Below, piece after piece: positions 7,192-16,403 of a DNA stretch of 64,000 nucleotides (its first letter is position 1; every line of letters begins with the position of its first letter). The DNA lies in contig NZ_KQ958153.1 in the NCBI RefSeq assembly GCF_001546855.1, positions 51,617 through 115,616 of the forward strand. Direction: 5' to 3'. The stretch is from Megasphaera sp. MJR8396C. GTDB lineage: Bacteria > Bacillota > Negativicutes > Veillonellales > Megasphaeraceae. The translations under genes and the position numbers were made by a program. The notes below the pieces were generated by a model. It was given only the letters and a program-made list of their open reading frames with translations. It was not told where the DNA came from and made no database searches.

Positions 7192-8374
7192 AGTCCATAA
7201 CGGACATCCCATCGTTTACTTTGATAACGCCGCTACGACGCAGAAACCGCGTCAGGTCATCGACGCCATCGTAGATCTCCTCGAACATCACAATGGCAAT
7301 CCTCACCGCGGCGCTCACATCCTCAGCATCGAAGCCGGCGAACTGTACGACGAAGCTCGTGAGTCCGTCCGCCGCTTCATCAACGCTCCGTCGACGGAAG
7401 AAATCGTCTTCGTCCGCAATACGACGGAAGCCCTGAACCTCATTGCCCGCAGCTATGCCGAACCGAAACTGAAAAAGGGCGACAAGATCGTCATCCCCAT
7501 TTCTGAACACCATTCCAACCTGGTCACCTGGCAGCGGGTCTGCGAAAAGACTGGTGCCGTCCTGGAATTCATGTACCTCGATAAAGAAGGCCACTTCACG
7601 GACGAAGATTTGGCTAAGATCGACGACAAGACCAAGATCGTTTCCTTCGCTGCCGTCAGCAACGTCTTCGGCATGAAGCGTCCGGTCAAGGACATCGTCG
7701 CCAAAGCTCATTCCGTCGGTGCCATTGCCATCGTCGACGGCGCTCAGTCCGTTCCTCACATGAAGACCGACGTCCAGGACCTCGACTGCGACTTCTTCGT
7801 CTTCTCGGGGCACAAGATGTGCGGCTCGGCCAGCACGGGCGTCCTCTACGGGAAAAAGGCCATCCTCGAAGGGATGGAACCTTTCCTCCTCGGCGGCGAC
7901 ATGATCGAATACGTTCAGGAACAGTCGACGACCTTCAACGAACTGCCCTTCAAATTTGAAGCCGGTTCCCAGAACGTCGAAGGCGCCGTAGCTCTCCACG
8001 CCGCTATCGACTACTTGGAAAAAATCGGCATGGACAAGGTCGAAGCCCACGAAGAAGTCTTGACCAAACGCTGCCTGGAAGGGATGGAAAAGATTCCTCA
8101 CATCCACATCATCGGCAGCAAGGATCCGTCGGAAAAGACCGGCGTCATTACCTTCACCATCGACGGCGTCCATCCTCATGACGCAGCGACGATCCTCGAC
8201 AGCTTTGGCATCGCCATCCGTTCGGGTCATCACTGCGCACAGCCTCTTGGCGCTCATTTAGGCGTAGAAGCATCGAATCGGGCCAGCTTCTATATCTACA
8301 ATACGGAAGAAGAAGTCGACTACTTCCTGGAAAAACTGCCCCTGGTCCGCAAACAGATGGGTTTTAAAGACTAA
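7154..8374 (+). CDS. sufS: SufS, cysteine desulfurase
   Basis: A 406-residue type II PLP-dependent cysteine desulfurase that releases sulfur from cysteine for cluster assembly. PLP-binding Lys221 is in FSGHKM, the His/Asn active-site block is SEHHSNLV, and catalytic Cys361 is in RSGHHCAQPL. The start ATG 7154 lies inside sufD with AAAGGTGAT as ribosome site; MLNVRKDFPIL is the normal family start. Sulfur is expected to pass to SufU, encoded next. Length and motifs are complete. Confidence 0.97.
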   Translation: MLNVRKDFPILTKVHNGHPIVYFDNAATTQKPRQVIDAIVDLLEHHNGNPHRGAHILSIEAGELYDEARESVRRFINAPSTEEIVFVRNTTEALNLIARSYAEPKLKKGDKIVIPISEHHSNLVTWQRVCEKTGAVLEFMYLDKEGHFTDEDLAKIDDKTKIVSFAAVSNVFGMKRPVKDIVAKAHSVGAIAIVDGAQSVPHMKTDVQDLDCDFFVFSGHKMCGSASTGVLYGKKAILEGMEPFLLGGDMIEYVQEQSTTFNELPFKFEAGSQNVEGAVALHAAIDYLEKIGMDKVEAHEEVLTKRCLEGMEKIPHIHIIGSKDPSEKTGVITFTIDGVHPHDAATILDSFGIAIRSGHHCAQPLGAHLGVEASNRASFYIYNTEEEVDYFLEKLPLVRKQMGFKD

Positions 8375-8391
8375 GGAGTGTTCAACGAGCT

Positions 8392-8829
8392 ATGGAAAAT
8401 ATGAACGAATTGTATTCCGACATCATTCTGGAACACAATCAATCGCAAGCCAATAAACGCCTTTTGGATGTTGCCAACATCAGTGAACACGGCCACAACC
8501 CGAGCTGCGGCGACGACATCACCCTCCAGGCTGACATTCAGGACGGCGTCGTCAAAGATGCCGCCTATACGGGCCACGGCTGTGCCATCAGCCAGGCTTC
8601 GGCCGATATCATGATCGACCTCATCAAAGGCAAGAGCGTTGAAGAAGCCCTGCGCCTGGTCGACCTCTTCCTGGACATGATCAAGCGGGAAATCACCGAC
8701 GATGATGAGCTGGAAGAATTGGAAGACGCCATTGCCCTGAAGAACATTTCCAATATGCCGGCCCGCGTCAAATGCGCCGTCCTGGCATGGCATACCTTGA
8801 AGGCTGCCTTGGAAAAGGGTCAGAACTAA
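8392..8829 (+). CDS. sufU: SufU, zinc-dependent sulfur transferase
   Basis: A 145-residue SufU/IscU-like protein. The three family cysteines are present: Cys39 (NPSCGDD), Cys64 (GHGCAIS) and Cys128 (VKCAVLAW). SufU has an insertion between the second and third cysteine that IscU lacks, and this protein has it. In Gram-positive-type Suf systems it takes sulfur from SufS rather than serving as a scaffold. Start choice is between ATG 8392 and ATG 8401; AAGGAG lies 13 bases before the first. It closes the operon before a bidirectional terminator. Confidence 0.95.
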   Translation: MENMNELYSDIILEHNQSQANKRLLDVANISEHGHNPSCGDDITLQADIQDGVVKDAAYTGHGCAISQASADIMIDLIKGKSVEEALRLVDLFLDMIKREITDDDELEELEDAIALKNISNMPARVKCAVLAWHTLKAALEKGQN

Positions 8830-8864
8830 AACTTTATATGAAGACCGCGCTTCGGCACGGCATG

Positions 8865-8899
8865 AAAAAAGGACAGCCCCGAAAGGAGCTGTCCTTTTT
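8865..8899 (+). terminator. Bidirectional terminator between sufU and lgt
   Basis: AAAAAAGGACAGC paired with GCTGTCCTTTTT around a CCCGAAAGGA loop. A-tract and T-tract on both sides let it serve sufU (+) and lgt (-). Confidence 0.9.
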
Positions 8900-8923
8900 G
8901 TATCCCTAAGGGGATCTGTCCGG

Positions 8924-9718
8924 TTATGCCTGGGCCTTATCTTCCGTGTCGGTCGTCCCTTTGAACTGCAGGTAAAGGAAGACGACAAAGGCGATGACGA
9001 AGGCGATGACGCTGGTCATCTGCGCTGATTTCAGACCCATGGTCAGGTTGACGTAGTCGCCGCGGAGAAATTCCAGGAAGAACCGTTCAATGGCGTAGAG
9101 CATGACGTAGAGGCTGAAGACCTGGCCCTTCTTGTGGGGGAAGGAACTGTAAAAGAGGAGGACGACGAAGACCAGGACGTCGATCTGTCCTTCCCAGACT
9201 TCGGCTGGCCACAGGGGCTGACTGCTGTAGGTCTGGTAAGCCAGGGTCGTTTCGGGATAGACGATACCGAAATTGCCGCCTGTAGGATGGCCGAAGGCGT
9301 CGCCGTTCATGAGATTGGCCATGCGGCCGATGGACTGGCCCAAGATGATGGCCGGCGCTAACAGGTCGCCAAAGGCCCAGGTGTCGATGTGGTAGTGCTT
9401 CGTATAAAGGATGCCGGCAATGGCGCCGAATAAGAGGCCGCCCTGGATGGCCATGCCGCCTTGCCAGACGTAGGGGATTTCCGTCAGGTGATGCTGGTAG
9501 TAGGCCCAGTCGAAGAAGAAGACGTCCCACAGGCGTCCGCCGACGATGCCGGCCAGGCCGCAGTACATGGTGAAGTCGAAGATGTGGACGTGCCAGCCGC
9601 GGCCGTCACGCTTCATGATGTAATAGGCCGTCAGTCCTGACGAGATGATGCCCAGCATAAATAACAGTCCGTAAGCCCGGACGGGGAAGGAGCCGATAAA
9701 AAATAGATACTGATGCAA
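8924..9718 (-). CDS. lgt: Prolipoprotein diacylglyceryl transferase
   Basis: A 264-residue seven-helix membrane enzyme that moves diacylglycerol from phosphatidylglycerol to the lipobox cysteine of prelipoproteins. The start is TTG at 9718, with AAAGGAGG seven bases upstream. The Lgt signature is visible as GQSIGRMANLMNGDAFG, along with FPVRAYGLLFMLG near the N-terminus and a late IERFFLEFLRGDY. The usual essential histidine of the GG-x-x-HGG segment (His103 in E. coli) is Gln92 here (GGMAIQGGLLFG). Other lineages also vary at this position, so activity is still expected. Several lipoproteins in this window would be its substrates. Confidence 0.95.
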   Translation of the reverse strand: MHQYLFFIGSFPVRAYGLLFMLGIISSGLTAYYIMKRDGRGWHVHIFDFTMYCGLAGIVGGRLWDVFFFDWAYYQHHLTEIPYVWQGGMAIQGGLLFGAIAGILYTKHYHIDTWAFGDLLAPAIILGQSIGRMANLMNGDAFGHPTGGNFGIVYPETTLAYQTYSSQPLWPAEVWEGQIDVLVFVVLLFYSSFPHKKGQVFSLYVMLYAIERFFLEFLRGDYVNLTMGLKSAQMTSVIAFVIAFVVFLYLQFKGTTDTEDKAQA

Positions 9719-9766
9719 TATAAAACCTCCTTTAGGTGTGGTATAATGAGAAAATATGGACGGGAG

Positions 9767-9822
9767 TTGAAAGTTGTTCGCGTTCACCATAGAATTATAC
9801 AGGATTGAACTTTTTTTTCCAA
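9767..9822. promoter_or_regulatory. Overlapping divergent promoters of lgt and the GH18 gene
   Basis: Minus strand: TTGGAA, 17 bases, TATAAT at 9822-9794, reading to lgt. Plus strand: TTGAAA, 17 bases, TAGAAT at 9767-9795, reading to the GH18 gene. The two -10 boxes overlap, so the transcripts may compete. The inverted repeat AGGATTG/CAATCCT brackets the minus -35. Confidence 0.6.
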
Positions 9823-9844
9823 TCCTCACGAGGAGGAAAGAATC

Positions 9845-11602
9845 ATGAAATATAACCATGCTGTGAAAGTTTCCTGCCTGACGGGACTGATCACCTTGTC
9901 CCTGACGGCTTTTTCCTTTGCTGCTGCCCCGGCCGACGACAGTTCCAAGGCGTCGGATCCGGCCTTCAGCGTGCCGACCGTGGCCAATCCCATTCCCAAT
10001 GAAGTCGTAAAAGACCTTGAAATCGTCGAAGACCAGGGCCGCTGGCTGGTATCGGACAAGGCCCTCAGCCGCTACGGCATCAAAGAAGCCGATAAGAGCA
10101 AGGGGACCTATTGGTTCCGCCTGCCAAAGGCGGACAACGGTTCGACGGCCTGGCAGGGCGACCCCGTTCAGCTGACCCTTCCCGGACGGGCCGTCAGCGG
10201 CGGCCGGACGATCAATATCAAAAACGTCCGCCGGCCCCTTGGCATCAGCTACGTCCTGGCCGAAAACCCGACCGAGAAAAATACCCTCTTGCCGCCGGAA
10301 CAGTCCGTAAGCACGGCACCGGAACTGCACCGGGAACCAAACCGGAAGCCGGCAGCCGCCAAGGAAGGGAAGATGGGCCTGGTCCTCTTCTGGGATCCCC
10401 TCATGAAGGAAGACGCCGATCTGCCGTCCCTTCAGACTCACCAGCCGATCATGTCGCCGACGGCCTTTCGACTGACCAAGAACGGCATCGAACTGCGCAA
10501 CCCCGATTTTGATATGCTGGCCGAAACGTATGCCGCCAAAGGCTACGCCATGTGGCCCCTCATCGACAACAACTTCGATCCCAAGCTGACCCACGAAATC
10601 CTGTCCGACAGCCGCCTGCAGGATACGATGGTCCGCCAGCTCATGGGCTACGCCATCCTCTATGATTTTAAAGGCTACAACATCGACTTTGAAAACGTCA
10701 ATTATAGCGATAAAGACAAACTGACGGCCTTCGTCCGTAAGATTTCCGACGCCGCCCATGCCTATGGCCTGAAGGTGTCCATGGACGTCACGCCGCCGTC
10801 GGACAGCCCCAATTGGTCCATGGTCTACGACCGGGCCGCCCTGGCACCGCACCTCGACTACTTGATGATCATGGCTTACGACCAGTTCGGACGGACCAGT
10901 CCCGTCGCCGGTCCCGTCGCATCCTACCCCTGGGTAGAACGAGCTGTTCAGAACACCTTGAAACTGGTCCCTGCCGAAAAGATCGTCCTCGGCATGCCCC
11001 TCTACATGCGGCTGTGGTATGAATCGAAAGACGGCCGCGACCTGCCGCAGAACATCGCCGACTGGCCGGCCGTCGTCGGAGCGACGCCGGTAAAAGGGGC
11101 CAAGGCCGAATCCGACACCGTCCAGGACAAGGCGAAGACGAGCGAGCCGATGCTGGTTGAAGTTGAAACGGCTGCCGAAGAAGCGGCCCGTCAGGCAGCA
11201 GAAAACAAGGACGGCGTCATCGTTCCCATCGACTTTGACGGCGATTCGTATAAACGGGCTGCCGTAACGCCGGTGAAGAAAATGGTCAAACCGGAACCGG
11301 ATCAGCCTGCCGTCACTGGCGGCAAGGCCAAGCTCTTCGTTCGGACCCTCACCATGGCCGACAGTGAAGCCGTTCTCAAGGCTTATAAGAACTACGTCGT
11401 CTGGAACAAGGACCTGGGGCTCTACTACTTGGAACTGCCCATGAAGACGGGTACCGTTAAAATTTGGATAGAAGATGAAAAATCCTTAAAAGCTAAGGCT
11501 GAACTCATCCAAACTTATGGATTGAAGGGTGCGGCCTTCTGGCGAAAAGGATTTGAACCGGCCCATTTTTGGCAGGGATTTGCAAAACATGAATTGACTT
11601 GA
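9845..11602 (+). CDS. Exported glycoside hydrolase family 18 protein
   Basis: A 585-residue exported protein with a signal peptide (cleavage near FSFAAA). After an N-terminal region of about 170 residues there is a GH18 TIM barrel of the YaaH/SleL-like peptidoglycan-acting type. It contains LVLFWDPL, FKGYNIDFENVNY with catalytic Glu283, the MIMAYDQFG strand and IVLGMPLYMRLW. The barrel is interrupted at about 395-500 by a Lys/Pro/Ala-rich insertion, then resumes with KTGTVKIWIEDEKSLKAKAELIQTYGLKG. No LysM repeats are visible, unlike many spore-lytic relatives. A wall N-acetylglucosaminidase or a binding protein is plausible; the substrate is not proven. Confidence 0.82.
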   Translation: MKYNHAVKVSCLTGLITLSLTAFSFAAAPADDSSKASDPAFSVPTVANPIPNEVVKDLEIVEDQGRWLVSDKALSRYGIKEADKSKGTYWFRLPKADNGSTAWQGDPVQLTLPGRAVSGGRTINIKNVRRPLGISYVLAENPTEKNTLLPPEQSVSTAPELHREPNRKPAAAKEGKMGLVLFWDPLMKEDADLPSLQTHQPIMSPTAFRLTKNGIELRNPDFDMLAETYAAKGYAMWPLIDNNFDPKLTHEILSDSRLQDTMVRQLMGYAILYDFKGYNIDFENVNYSDKDKLTAFVRKISDAAHAYGLKVSMDVTPPSDSPNWSMVYDRAALAPHLDYLMIMAYDQFGRTSPVAGPVASYPWVERAVQNTLKLVPAEKIVLGMPLYMRLWYESKDGRDLPQNIADWPAVVGATPVKGAKAESDTVQDKAKTSEPMLVEVETAAEEAARQAAENKDGVIVPIDFDGDSYKRAAVTPVKKMVKPEPDQPAVTGGKAKLFVRTLTMADSEAVLKAYKNYVVWNKDLGLYYLELPMKTGTVKIWIEDEKSLKAKAELIQTYGLKGAAFWRKGFEPAHFWQGFAKHELT

Positions 11603-11654
11603 CGCCATGAGGCCACTATAATAATATTCAAGACGCTGTAAGACAGGCTGTCTT
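11594..11654 (+). promoter_or_regulatory. leuS promoter and downstream palindrome
   Basis: TTGACT, 17 bases, TATAAT at 11594-11622, overlapping the GH18 stop codon. Just after the expected start of transcription is the palindrome AAGACAGGCTGTCTT (11640-11654). No T-box is present upstream of this synthetase gene. Confidence 0.65.
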
Positions 11655-11688
11655 TATTTTGACTGGGGCAGGATAGGAGGCTCTTATA

Positions 11689-14166
11689 TTGGAAAAGTAC
11701 ATTCCACAGGAAATCGAAAAGAAATGGCAGCACGTTTGGGAAGAACACCACTGTGACTGCTGCAGTGAAGACAGCGGCAAACCGCCGTATTACGTATTAG
11801 AAATGTTCCCGTATCCCTCGGGAAATCTTCATATGGGCCACGTCCGCAACTACACCATCGGCGACGTCATCGCCCGCTACCGCCGCATGAACGGCTACAA
11901 CGTTCTCCATCCTATGGGTTACGATGCCTTCGGCATGCCTGCTGAAAACGCAGCCATTAAGCACAACATTCCGCCGGCAGAATGGACGTACAGCAATATT
12001 GAAAACATGACCCGCCAGCAGAAATCCCTGGGCCTGTCCTATGACTGGGACCGCGAAGTGGCGACGTGCCACGAAAAGTACTATAAGTGGACCCAGTGGA
12101 TCTTTGAGCTGTTCTATAAACGCGGCCTGGCTTACCGCAAAGAAGCCAAGGTCAACTGGTGCGACACGTGCAACACCGTTTTGGCCAACGAACAGGTCAT
12201 TGACGGCAATTGCTGGCGCTGCGACAATCCGGTCGTCAAAAAGGACCTCAAACAGTGGTTCTTCAAGATCACCGACTATGCCGACCGCCTCTTGGAAGAC
12301 CTCGAAGAACTGCCGGGCTGGCCGGAACGGGTCAAGACCATGCAGAAGAACTGGATCGGCCGCAGCGAAGGGGCTGAATTCTCCTTCGACATCCCGGAAA
12401 TCGGCAAAAAGGTGCCCATGTTCTCGACTCGTGTCGACACGATTTTCGGCGTCACCTACATCGTCTTGGCACCGGAACACGAATACGTCGCCAGCCTCAT
12501 CAAGGGCAAGGCCAACGAAGCCGAACTCCAGGCCTTCATTACCCGCATGAAGAACATGAGCGACATCGACCGCACGGCAACGGATGCCAAGAAAGAAGGC
12601 ATGTTCACCGGTGCCTATGCCATAAACCCGGTCAATAACGAAAAGGTCCCCATTTGGATTGCCAACTACGTCCTGGCCGACTATGGGACCGGTGCTGTCA
12701 TGGGCGTACCGGCTCACGACCAGCGCGACTGGGAATTTGCCAAAGAATTTGACCTGCCCCTGCGTCTCGTCGTCCAGAATAAAGAACAGAACCTCGATCT
12801 TGCGACCATGGAAGAGGCCTACCACGAACCGGGGACCCTGGTCAACTCCGGCGAATTCAACGGCCTGACTGACGAAGAAGGCCGGAAAGCCATCACCAAA
12901 TGGCTGGCCGACAAGGGCCTTGGCAAGAAGACCGTCAACTATAAGCTCCGCGACTGGCTCATCTCCCGTCAGCGCTATTGGGGCGCTCCCATTCCGATTA
13001 TCTACTGCCCGACCTGTGGCGAACAGCTCGTCCCTGAAGACCAGCTGCCGGTAAAATTACCGGAAGACGTCAAATTCACGGCCGGTGCCGTATCGCCTTT
13101 GGCGACGAGCGAAAGCTTCGTCAACTGCACCTGCCCGAAATGCGGCGGCCCGGCCAAACGGGAAACGGACACGATGGATACCTTTATCTGCTCGTCGTGG
13201 TACTTCCTGCGCTATACCGACGCCCGCAACGATGAACAGGCCTGGGATCCCAAGAAGGCCAATCACTGGATGAACGTCGACCAGTACATCGGCGGTATCG
13301 AACACGCCATCCTTCACCTCATGTACTCCCGCTTCTTCATGAAGGTCTTCCATGACGCCGGCCTCGTTGAAAAGAAAGAACCCTTTGAACGCCTCCTGAC
13401 TCAGGGAATGGTACTCCTCGACGGCAGCAAGATGAGTAAATCCAAGGGCAACATCGTATCTCCGGAAGACATCATCGCCAAATACGGTGCCGATACGGCC
13501 CGCTTATTCATCCTCTTTGCCGCACCGCCCGAACGCGATCTGGGCTGGTCCGACCAGGGCGTCGAAGGCTCGTATCGCTTCTTGAACCGCGTATGGCGCA
13601 TCGTCCACCAGTTCCAGGAAATGGAAAAGATCGGCGCCTCCGACAAGAAGTATACCGAAGGGGAAAAAGAACTGCGCTTTGAAGAATTCAAGGCCATTGC
13701 TAAGGTTACGGAAGACGTCCTCGGCAAAGACGGTGACTACGGCCTCAATACGGCCGTCAGCTCGATCATGGAATACGTCAACGCCATGCACGCCTATGCC
13801 GGCGCTAACACGACGATCCATGAAGACGTGGCCTTGGAAGTCAATAAGAACCTGCTCAAGATCCTGGCTCCCTTTACGCCGCATATTACGGAAGAGCTGT
13901 GGCAGATCTGCGGCTTTGAAGGCAGCGTCCACCAGGAAGCCTGGCCGGAAGTCGACAAGACGGCCCTCGTCGTCGATGAAATCGAACTGCCGATCCAGGT
14001 CAACGGCAAGGTCCGCGACCGCCTGACCGTCGCCGTCGACGCCGACAAAGACGCTCTCGAAGCACAGGTCCTGGCTCTGCCGCATATCAAAGAATTCATC
14101 GGCGATAAGAAGGTCGTCAAATTTATCGTCGTACCCAAGAAAATCATCAATATCGTCGTCAAATAA
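11689..14166 (+). CDS. leuS: Leucyl-tRNA synthetase
   Basis: An 825-residue class I synthetase that charges tRNA-Leu. The HIGH motif is HMGH at 48-51 and KMSKS is at 581-585. The CP1 editing domain (about 220-420) and a Zn-ribbon-like cysteine set are visible, and the C-terminus has the usual VNGKVRDRL block. The start is TTG with ATAGGAGG upstream. Length matches the bacterial family. It has its own promoter and a following hairpin, so it appears monocistronic. Confidence 0.98.
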   Translation: MEKYIPQEIEKKWQHVWEEHHCDCCSEDSGKPPYYVLEMFPYPSGNLHMGHVRNYTIGDVIARYRRMNGYNVLHPMGYDAFGMPAENAAIKHNIPPAEWTYSNIENMTRQQKSLGLSYDWDREVATCHEKYYKWTQWIFELFYKRGLAYRKEAKVNWCDTCNTVLANEQVIDGNCWRCDNPVVKKDLKQWFFKITDYADRLLEDLEELPGWPERVKTMQKNWIGRSEGAEFSFDIPEIGKKVPMFSTRVDTIFGVTYIVLAPEHEYVASLIKGKANEAELQAFITRMKNMSDIDRTATDAKKEGMFTGAYAINPVNNEKVPIWIANYVLADYGTGAVMGVPAHDQRDWEFAKEFDLPLRLVVQNKEQNLDLATMEEAYHEPGTLVNSGEFNGLTDEEGRKAITKWLADKGLGKKTVNYKLRDWLISRQRYWGAPIPIIYCPTCGEQLVPEDQLPVKLPEDVKFTAGAVSPLATSESFVNCTCPKCGGPAKRETDTMDTFICSSWYFLRYTDARNDEQAWDPKKANHWMNVDQYIGGIEHAILHLMYSRFFMKVFHDAGLVEKKEPFERLLTQGMVLLDGSKMSKSKGNIVSPEDIIAKYGADTARLFILFAAPPERDLGWSDQGVEGSYRFLNRVWRIVHQFQEMEKIGASDKKYTEGEKELRFEEFKAIAKVTEDVLGKDGDYGLNTAVSSIMEYVNAMHAYAGANTTIHEDVALEVNKNLLKILAPFTPHITEELWQICGFEGSVHQEAWPEVDKTALVVDEIELPIQVNGKVRDRLTVAVDADKDALEAQVLALPHIKEFIGDKKVVKFIVVPKKIINIVVK

Positions 14167-14188
14167 GGCGATGTGAATATATTCGACA

Positions 14189-14226
14189 AAGGAGGGGACT
14201 GTCTATTCGGCAGTCTCCTTTTCTTT
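14189..14226 (+). terminator. Terminator after leuS
   Basis: Imperfect stem AAGGA-GGG-GACTGTC / GGCAGTCTCCTT with a T-rich tail TTTTCTTT. It has a GGG bulge and a T-G wobble. Confidence 0.65.
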
Positions 14227-14271
14227 AGATTGTTCTTATTGTAACGTAATGTATGCTGAAAGGAGATTGAC

Positions 14272-14886
14272 ATGAAGCCTTTTACGCCTTGGCCCGAACG
14301 CATTGTCCGTCAAAACACCTGCCTCAATACCGTTCCCTGCGCCGTCTTGGTGCCGGTCATTCACAAAGATGGGGAAGAACATCTGGTCTTTGAAGTCCGC
14401 AGCAGTAAACTCGACTGGCAGCCCGGCGAAATCTGCTTTCCCGGCGGCCGCATCGACAAGACCGACGCCAGCCCCTTGGCGGCAGCCCTGCGGGAAACGA
14501 GGGAAGAACTGGGTGTCAGTGCCGACCACATCCACCTCTGGGGGCCTTTGGACTACCTGGAATCGCCTGTCGGCGTGACTGTCTGGCCCTTTGCCGCCTA
14601 TATGGACACGACGGACTTTACCTTGAGCGCTGGTGAAGTCGATCACACCTTTACGGTGCCCTTGAAATGGTTCGACGACCATGAGCCGGAAATCGGCCGC
14701 ATCGAGCTGGCTACCAGGCCGGCACCGGATTTCCCTAAAGACCTGGATATGCCCATGCGAGGGGAGTGGCGGCCGCGCCGTACCTATAATATAAAGATTT
14801 ATACATACGGCAATTATAAAATTTGGGGAATTACGGCACATATCCTTGACAACTTCCGGGGTATCCGTGCTATAATACAACCGTAA
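14272..14886 (+). CDS. NUDIX hydrolase, CoA pyrophosphatase type
   Basis: A 204-residue NUDIX protein. The motif at about 60-88 reads FPGGRIDKTDASP followed by LRETREELGV. This is the form typical of CoA and acyl-CoA diphosphatases, where the early Glu of the consensus is replaced. The upstream TVPCAVLVPVI strand and the end IWGITAHILDNF are also family features. It probably cleaves CoA or its derivatives to phosphopantetheine products. AAAGGAGA precedes ATG 14272. It lies just upstream of the CoA-dependent butyrate genes but has a separate promoter. Confidence 0.88.
   Translation: MKPFTPWPERIVRQNTCLNTVPCAVLVPVIHKDGEEHLVFEVRSSKLDWQPGEICFPGGRIDKTDASPLAAALRETREELGVSADHIHLWGPLDYLESPVGVTVWPFAAYMDTTDFTLSAGEVDHTFTVPLKWFDDHEPEIGRIELATRPAPDFPKDLDMPMRGEWRPRRTYNIKIYTYGNYKIWGITAHILDNFRGIRAIIQP
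14846..14876 (+). promoter_or_regulatory. Promoter-like element inside the NUDIX 3' end
   Basis: TTGACA, 19 bases, TATAAT, within the last codons of the NUDIX gene. It would transcribe the 14883-15239 gap. Confidence 0.5.
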
Positions 14887-15239
14887 GCTTTCCTAAGTAT
14901 TTGTAACCAGTATAGTTAGGTATAGGAATTAAAGCCTACCGTAAAAATAAGACGTACCGTGTCAAGGCTATTTTCTCCTTTTTGCCTTATTAGTACAAAA
15001 AAGTCTTGTTAATACGATAAGATGAGAAAATGGAATGGTTATATTGTGATTTATAGCACTTTTGCTATTGATTTAACTTGTGAAAAGTTGTACAATGCAC
15101 TTGTAAGCACTGAGACCGTGTGAATATATATCCAAGCTGTTTTTTTGTATTAACCGGACAATGTATTGTCTCAGATTTCAGGTTTTTATCTCAAGGCTTT
15201 ACTGTAAATTAACTATACACTAAGGAGAGTGGACACATC
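14887..15239 (+). other. 353-base gap upstream of bcd: possible small RNA and long leader
   Basis: No open reading frame of note. The first 100 bases could fold: CCTAA/TTAGG, and AGCCT/AGGCT followed by a T-rich ATTTTCTCCTTTTT, suggesting a short transcript from the promoter at 14846. The second half holds the bcd promoter and a leader of about 137 bases, with CTGAGAC and GTCTCAG complementary at a distance and GACAAT-GT-ATTGTC. No known riboswitch was recognised. Confidence 0.4.
15068..15096 (+). promoter_or_regulatory. bcd promoter with overlapping Rex-like site
   Basis: TTGATT, 17 bases, TACAAT. The 18-base TTGTGAA-AAGT-TGTACAA at 15078-15095 covers spacer and -10. It matches the redox repressor Rex consensus TTGTGAA-N4-TTCACAA fully in the left half and in five of seven bases in the right half. 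Confidence 0.6.
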
Positions 15240-16391
15240 ATGGATTTTAACTTAACAGAAGTACAACAGGATTTCATGAACCTCGCTAGAGATTTCGGTG
15301 AAAAGAGATTGGCTCCGACCATCATGGAACGCGATCATCAGGGCATTTATGATGATGCACTTATCGCTGAATTGCTCAGCTTGGGCATCACGGGCGCTTA
15401 CTTTGAAGAAAAGTACGGCGGTGCTGGCGATGACGGCGGCGACGTTTTGAGCTACATCCTGGCTGTTGAAGAATTGGCTAAATATGATGCTGGCGTTTCC
15501 ATCACCTTGTCGGCAACGGTTTCCCTCTGTGCAAACCCGATTTGGCAGTTCGGTACGGAAGAACAGAAAGAAAAATTCTTGGTTCCCTTGGTTGAAGGCA
15601 CGAAACTCGGCGCTTTCGGCTTAACCGAACCGAATGCCGGCACGGACGCTTCCGGCCAGCAGACTGTTGCTGTTAAAAACGACGACGGCACGTACACCCT
15701 GAACGGCTCCAAGATTTTCATCACCAACGGCGGCCATGCTGATATCTACATCGTCTTCGCTATGACCGATAAGAGCAAAGGCAACCACGGCATCACGGCC
15801 TTCATCCTCGAAGACGGCATGCCTGGCTTCACTTATGGTAAAAAAGAAGACAAGATGGGCATCCATACTTCCGTTACGATGGAACTCGTATTCCAGGACG
15901 TCAAAGTTCCGGCTGAAAACATGCTCGGCGAAGAAGGCAAAGGCTTCAAGATCGCTATGATGACCCTCGACGGCGGCCGTATCGGCGTTGCCGCTCAGGC
16001 TCTCGGTATCGCAGAAGCTGCTTTGGCAGATGCTGTTGAATACTCCAAACAGCGTGTACAGTTCGGCAAACCGCTCTGCAAATTCCAGTCCGTTTCCTTC
16101 AAATTGGCTGACATGAAGATGCAGATCGAAGCTGCTCGTAACCTCGTTTACAAAGCTGCTTGCTTGAAACAGGAAGGCAAACCGTTCACGGTTGATGCTG
16201 CTATTGCAAAACGCGTTGCTTCCGACGTTGCTATGCGTGTTTCCACTGAAGCTGTCCAGATCTTCGGCGGCTATGGCTACAGCGAAGAATATCCGGCTGC
16301 TCGTCATATGCGCGATGCTAAGATCACCCAGATCTACGAAGGCACGAACGAAGTTCAGCTCATGGTTACAGCTGGTGCTCTGTTAAGATAA
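15240..16391 (+). CDS. bcd: Butyryl-CoA dehydrogenase
   Basis: A 383-residue short-chain acyl-CoA dehydrogenase that reduces crotonyl-CoA to butyryl-CoA, the last redox step of butyrate formation. The catalytic base is Glu367 in IYEGTNEVQ, the same position as in the crystallised Megasphaera elsdenii enzyme, and the sequence appears nearly the same protein. FAD/substrate motifs such as FGLTEPNAGTDASG and GGYGYSEEYP are intact. AAGGAGAG precedes the ATG. Codons are unusually biased to GCT, GTT and AAA compared with neighbours, as expected for a very highly expressed gene. etfB and etfA follow. Confidence 0.98.
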   Translation: MDFNLTEVQQDFMNLARDFGEKRLAPTIMERDHQGIYDDALIAELLSLGITGAYFEEKYGGAGDDGGDVLSYILAVEELAKYDAGVSITLSATVSLCANPIWQFGTEEQKEKFLVPLVEGTKLGAFGLTEPNAGTDASGQQTVAVKNDDGTYTLNGSKIFITNGGHADIYIVFAMTDKSKGNHGITAFILEDGMPGFTYGKKEDKMGIHTSVTMELVFQDVKVPAENMLGEEGKGFKIAMMTLDGGRIGVAAQALGIAEAALADAVEYSKQRVQFGKPLCKFQSVSFKLADMKMQIEAARNLVYKAACLKQEGKPFTVDAAIAKRVASDVAMRVSTEAVQIFGGYGYSEEYPAARHMRDAKITQIYEGTNEVQLMVTAGALLR

Positions 16392-16403
16392 TTGAAGTTT
16401 ATG

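Noticed and set aside
8924..10852. A very long open frame on the minus strand covering lgt and the start of the GH18 gene
   Set aside because: Only the part from 9718 downward is lgt with a proper start. The rest is the antisense of the GH18 gene, with no start signal or family features.
15103..15239. TPP or other known riboswitch in the bcd leader because of a CTGAGA sequence
   Set aside because: The remaining THI-box blocks are absent, and the leader does not show the conserved TPP core.
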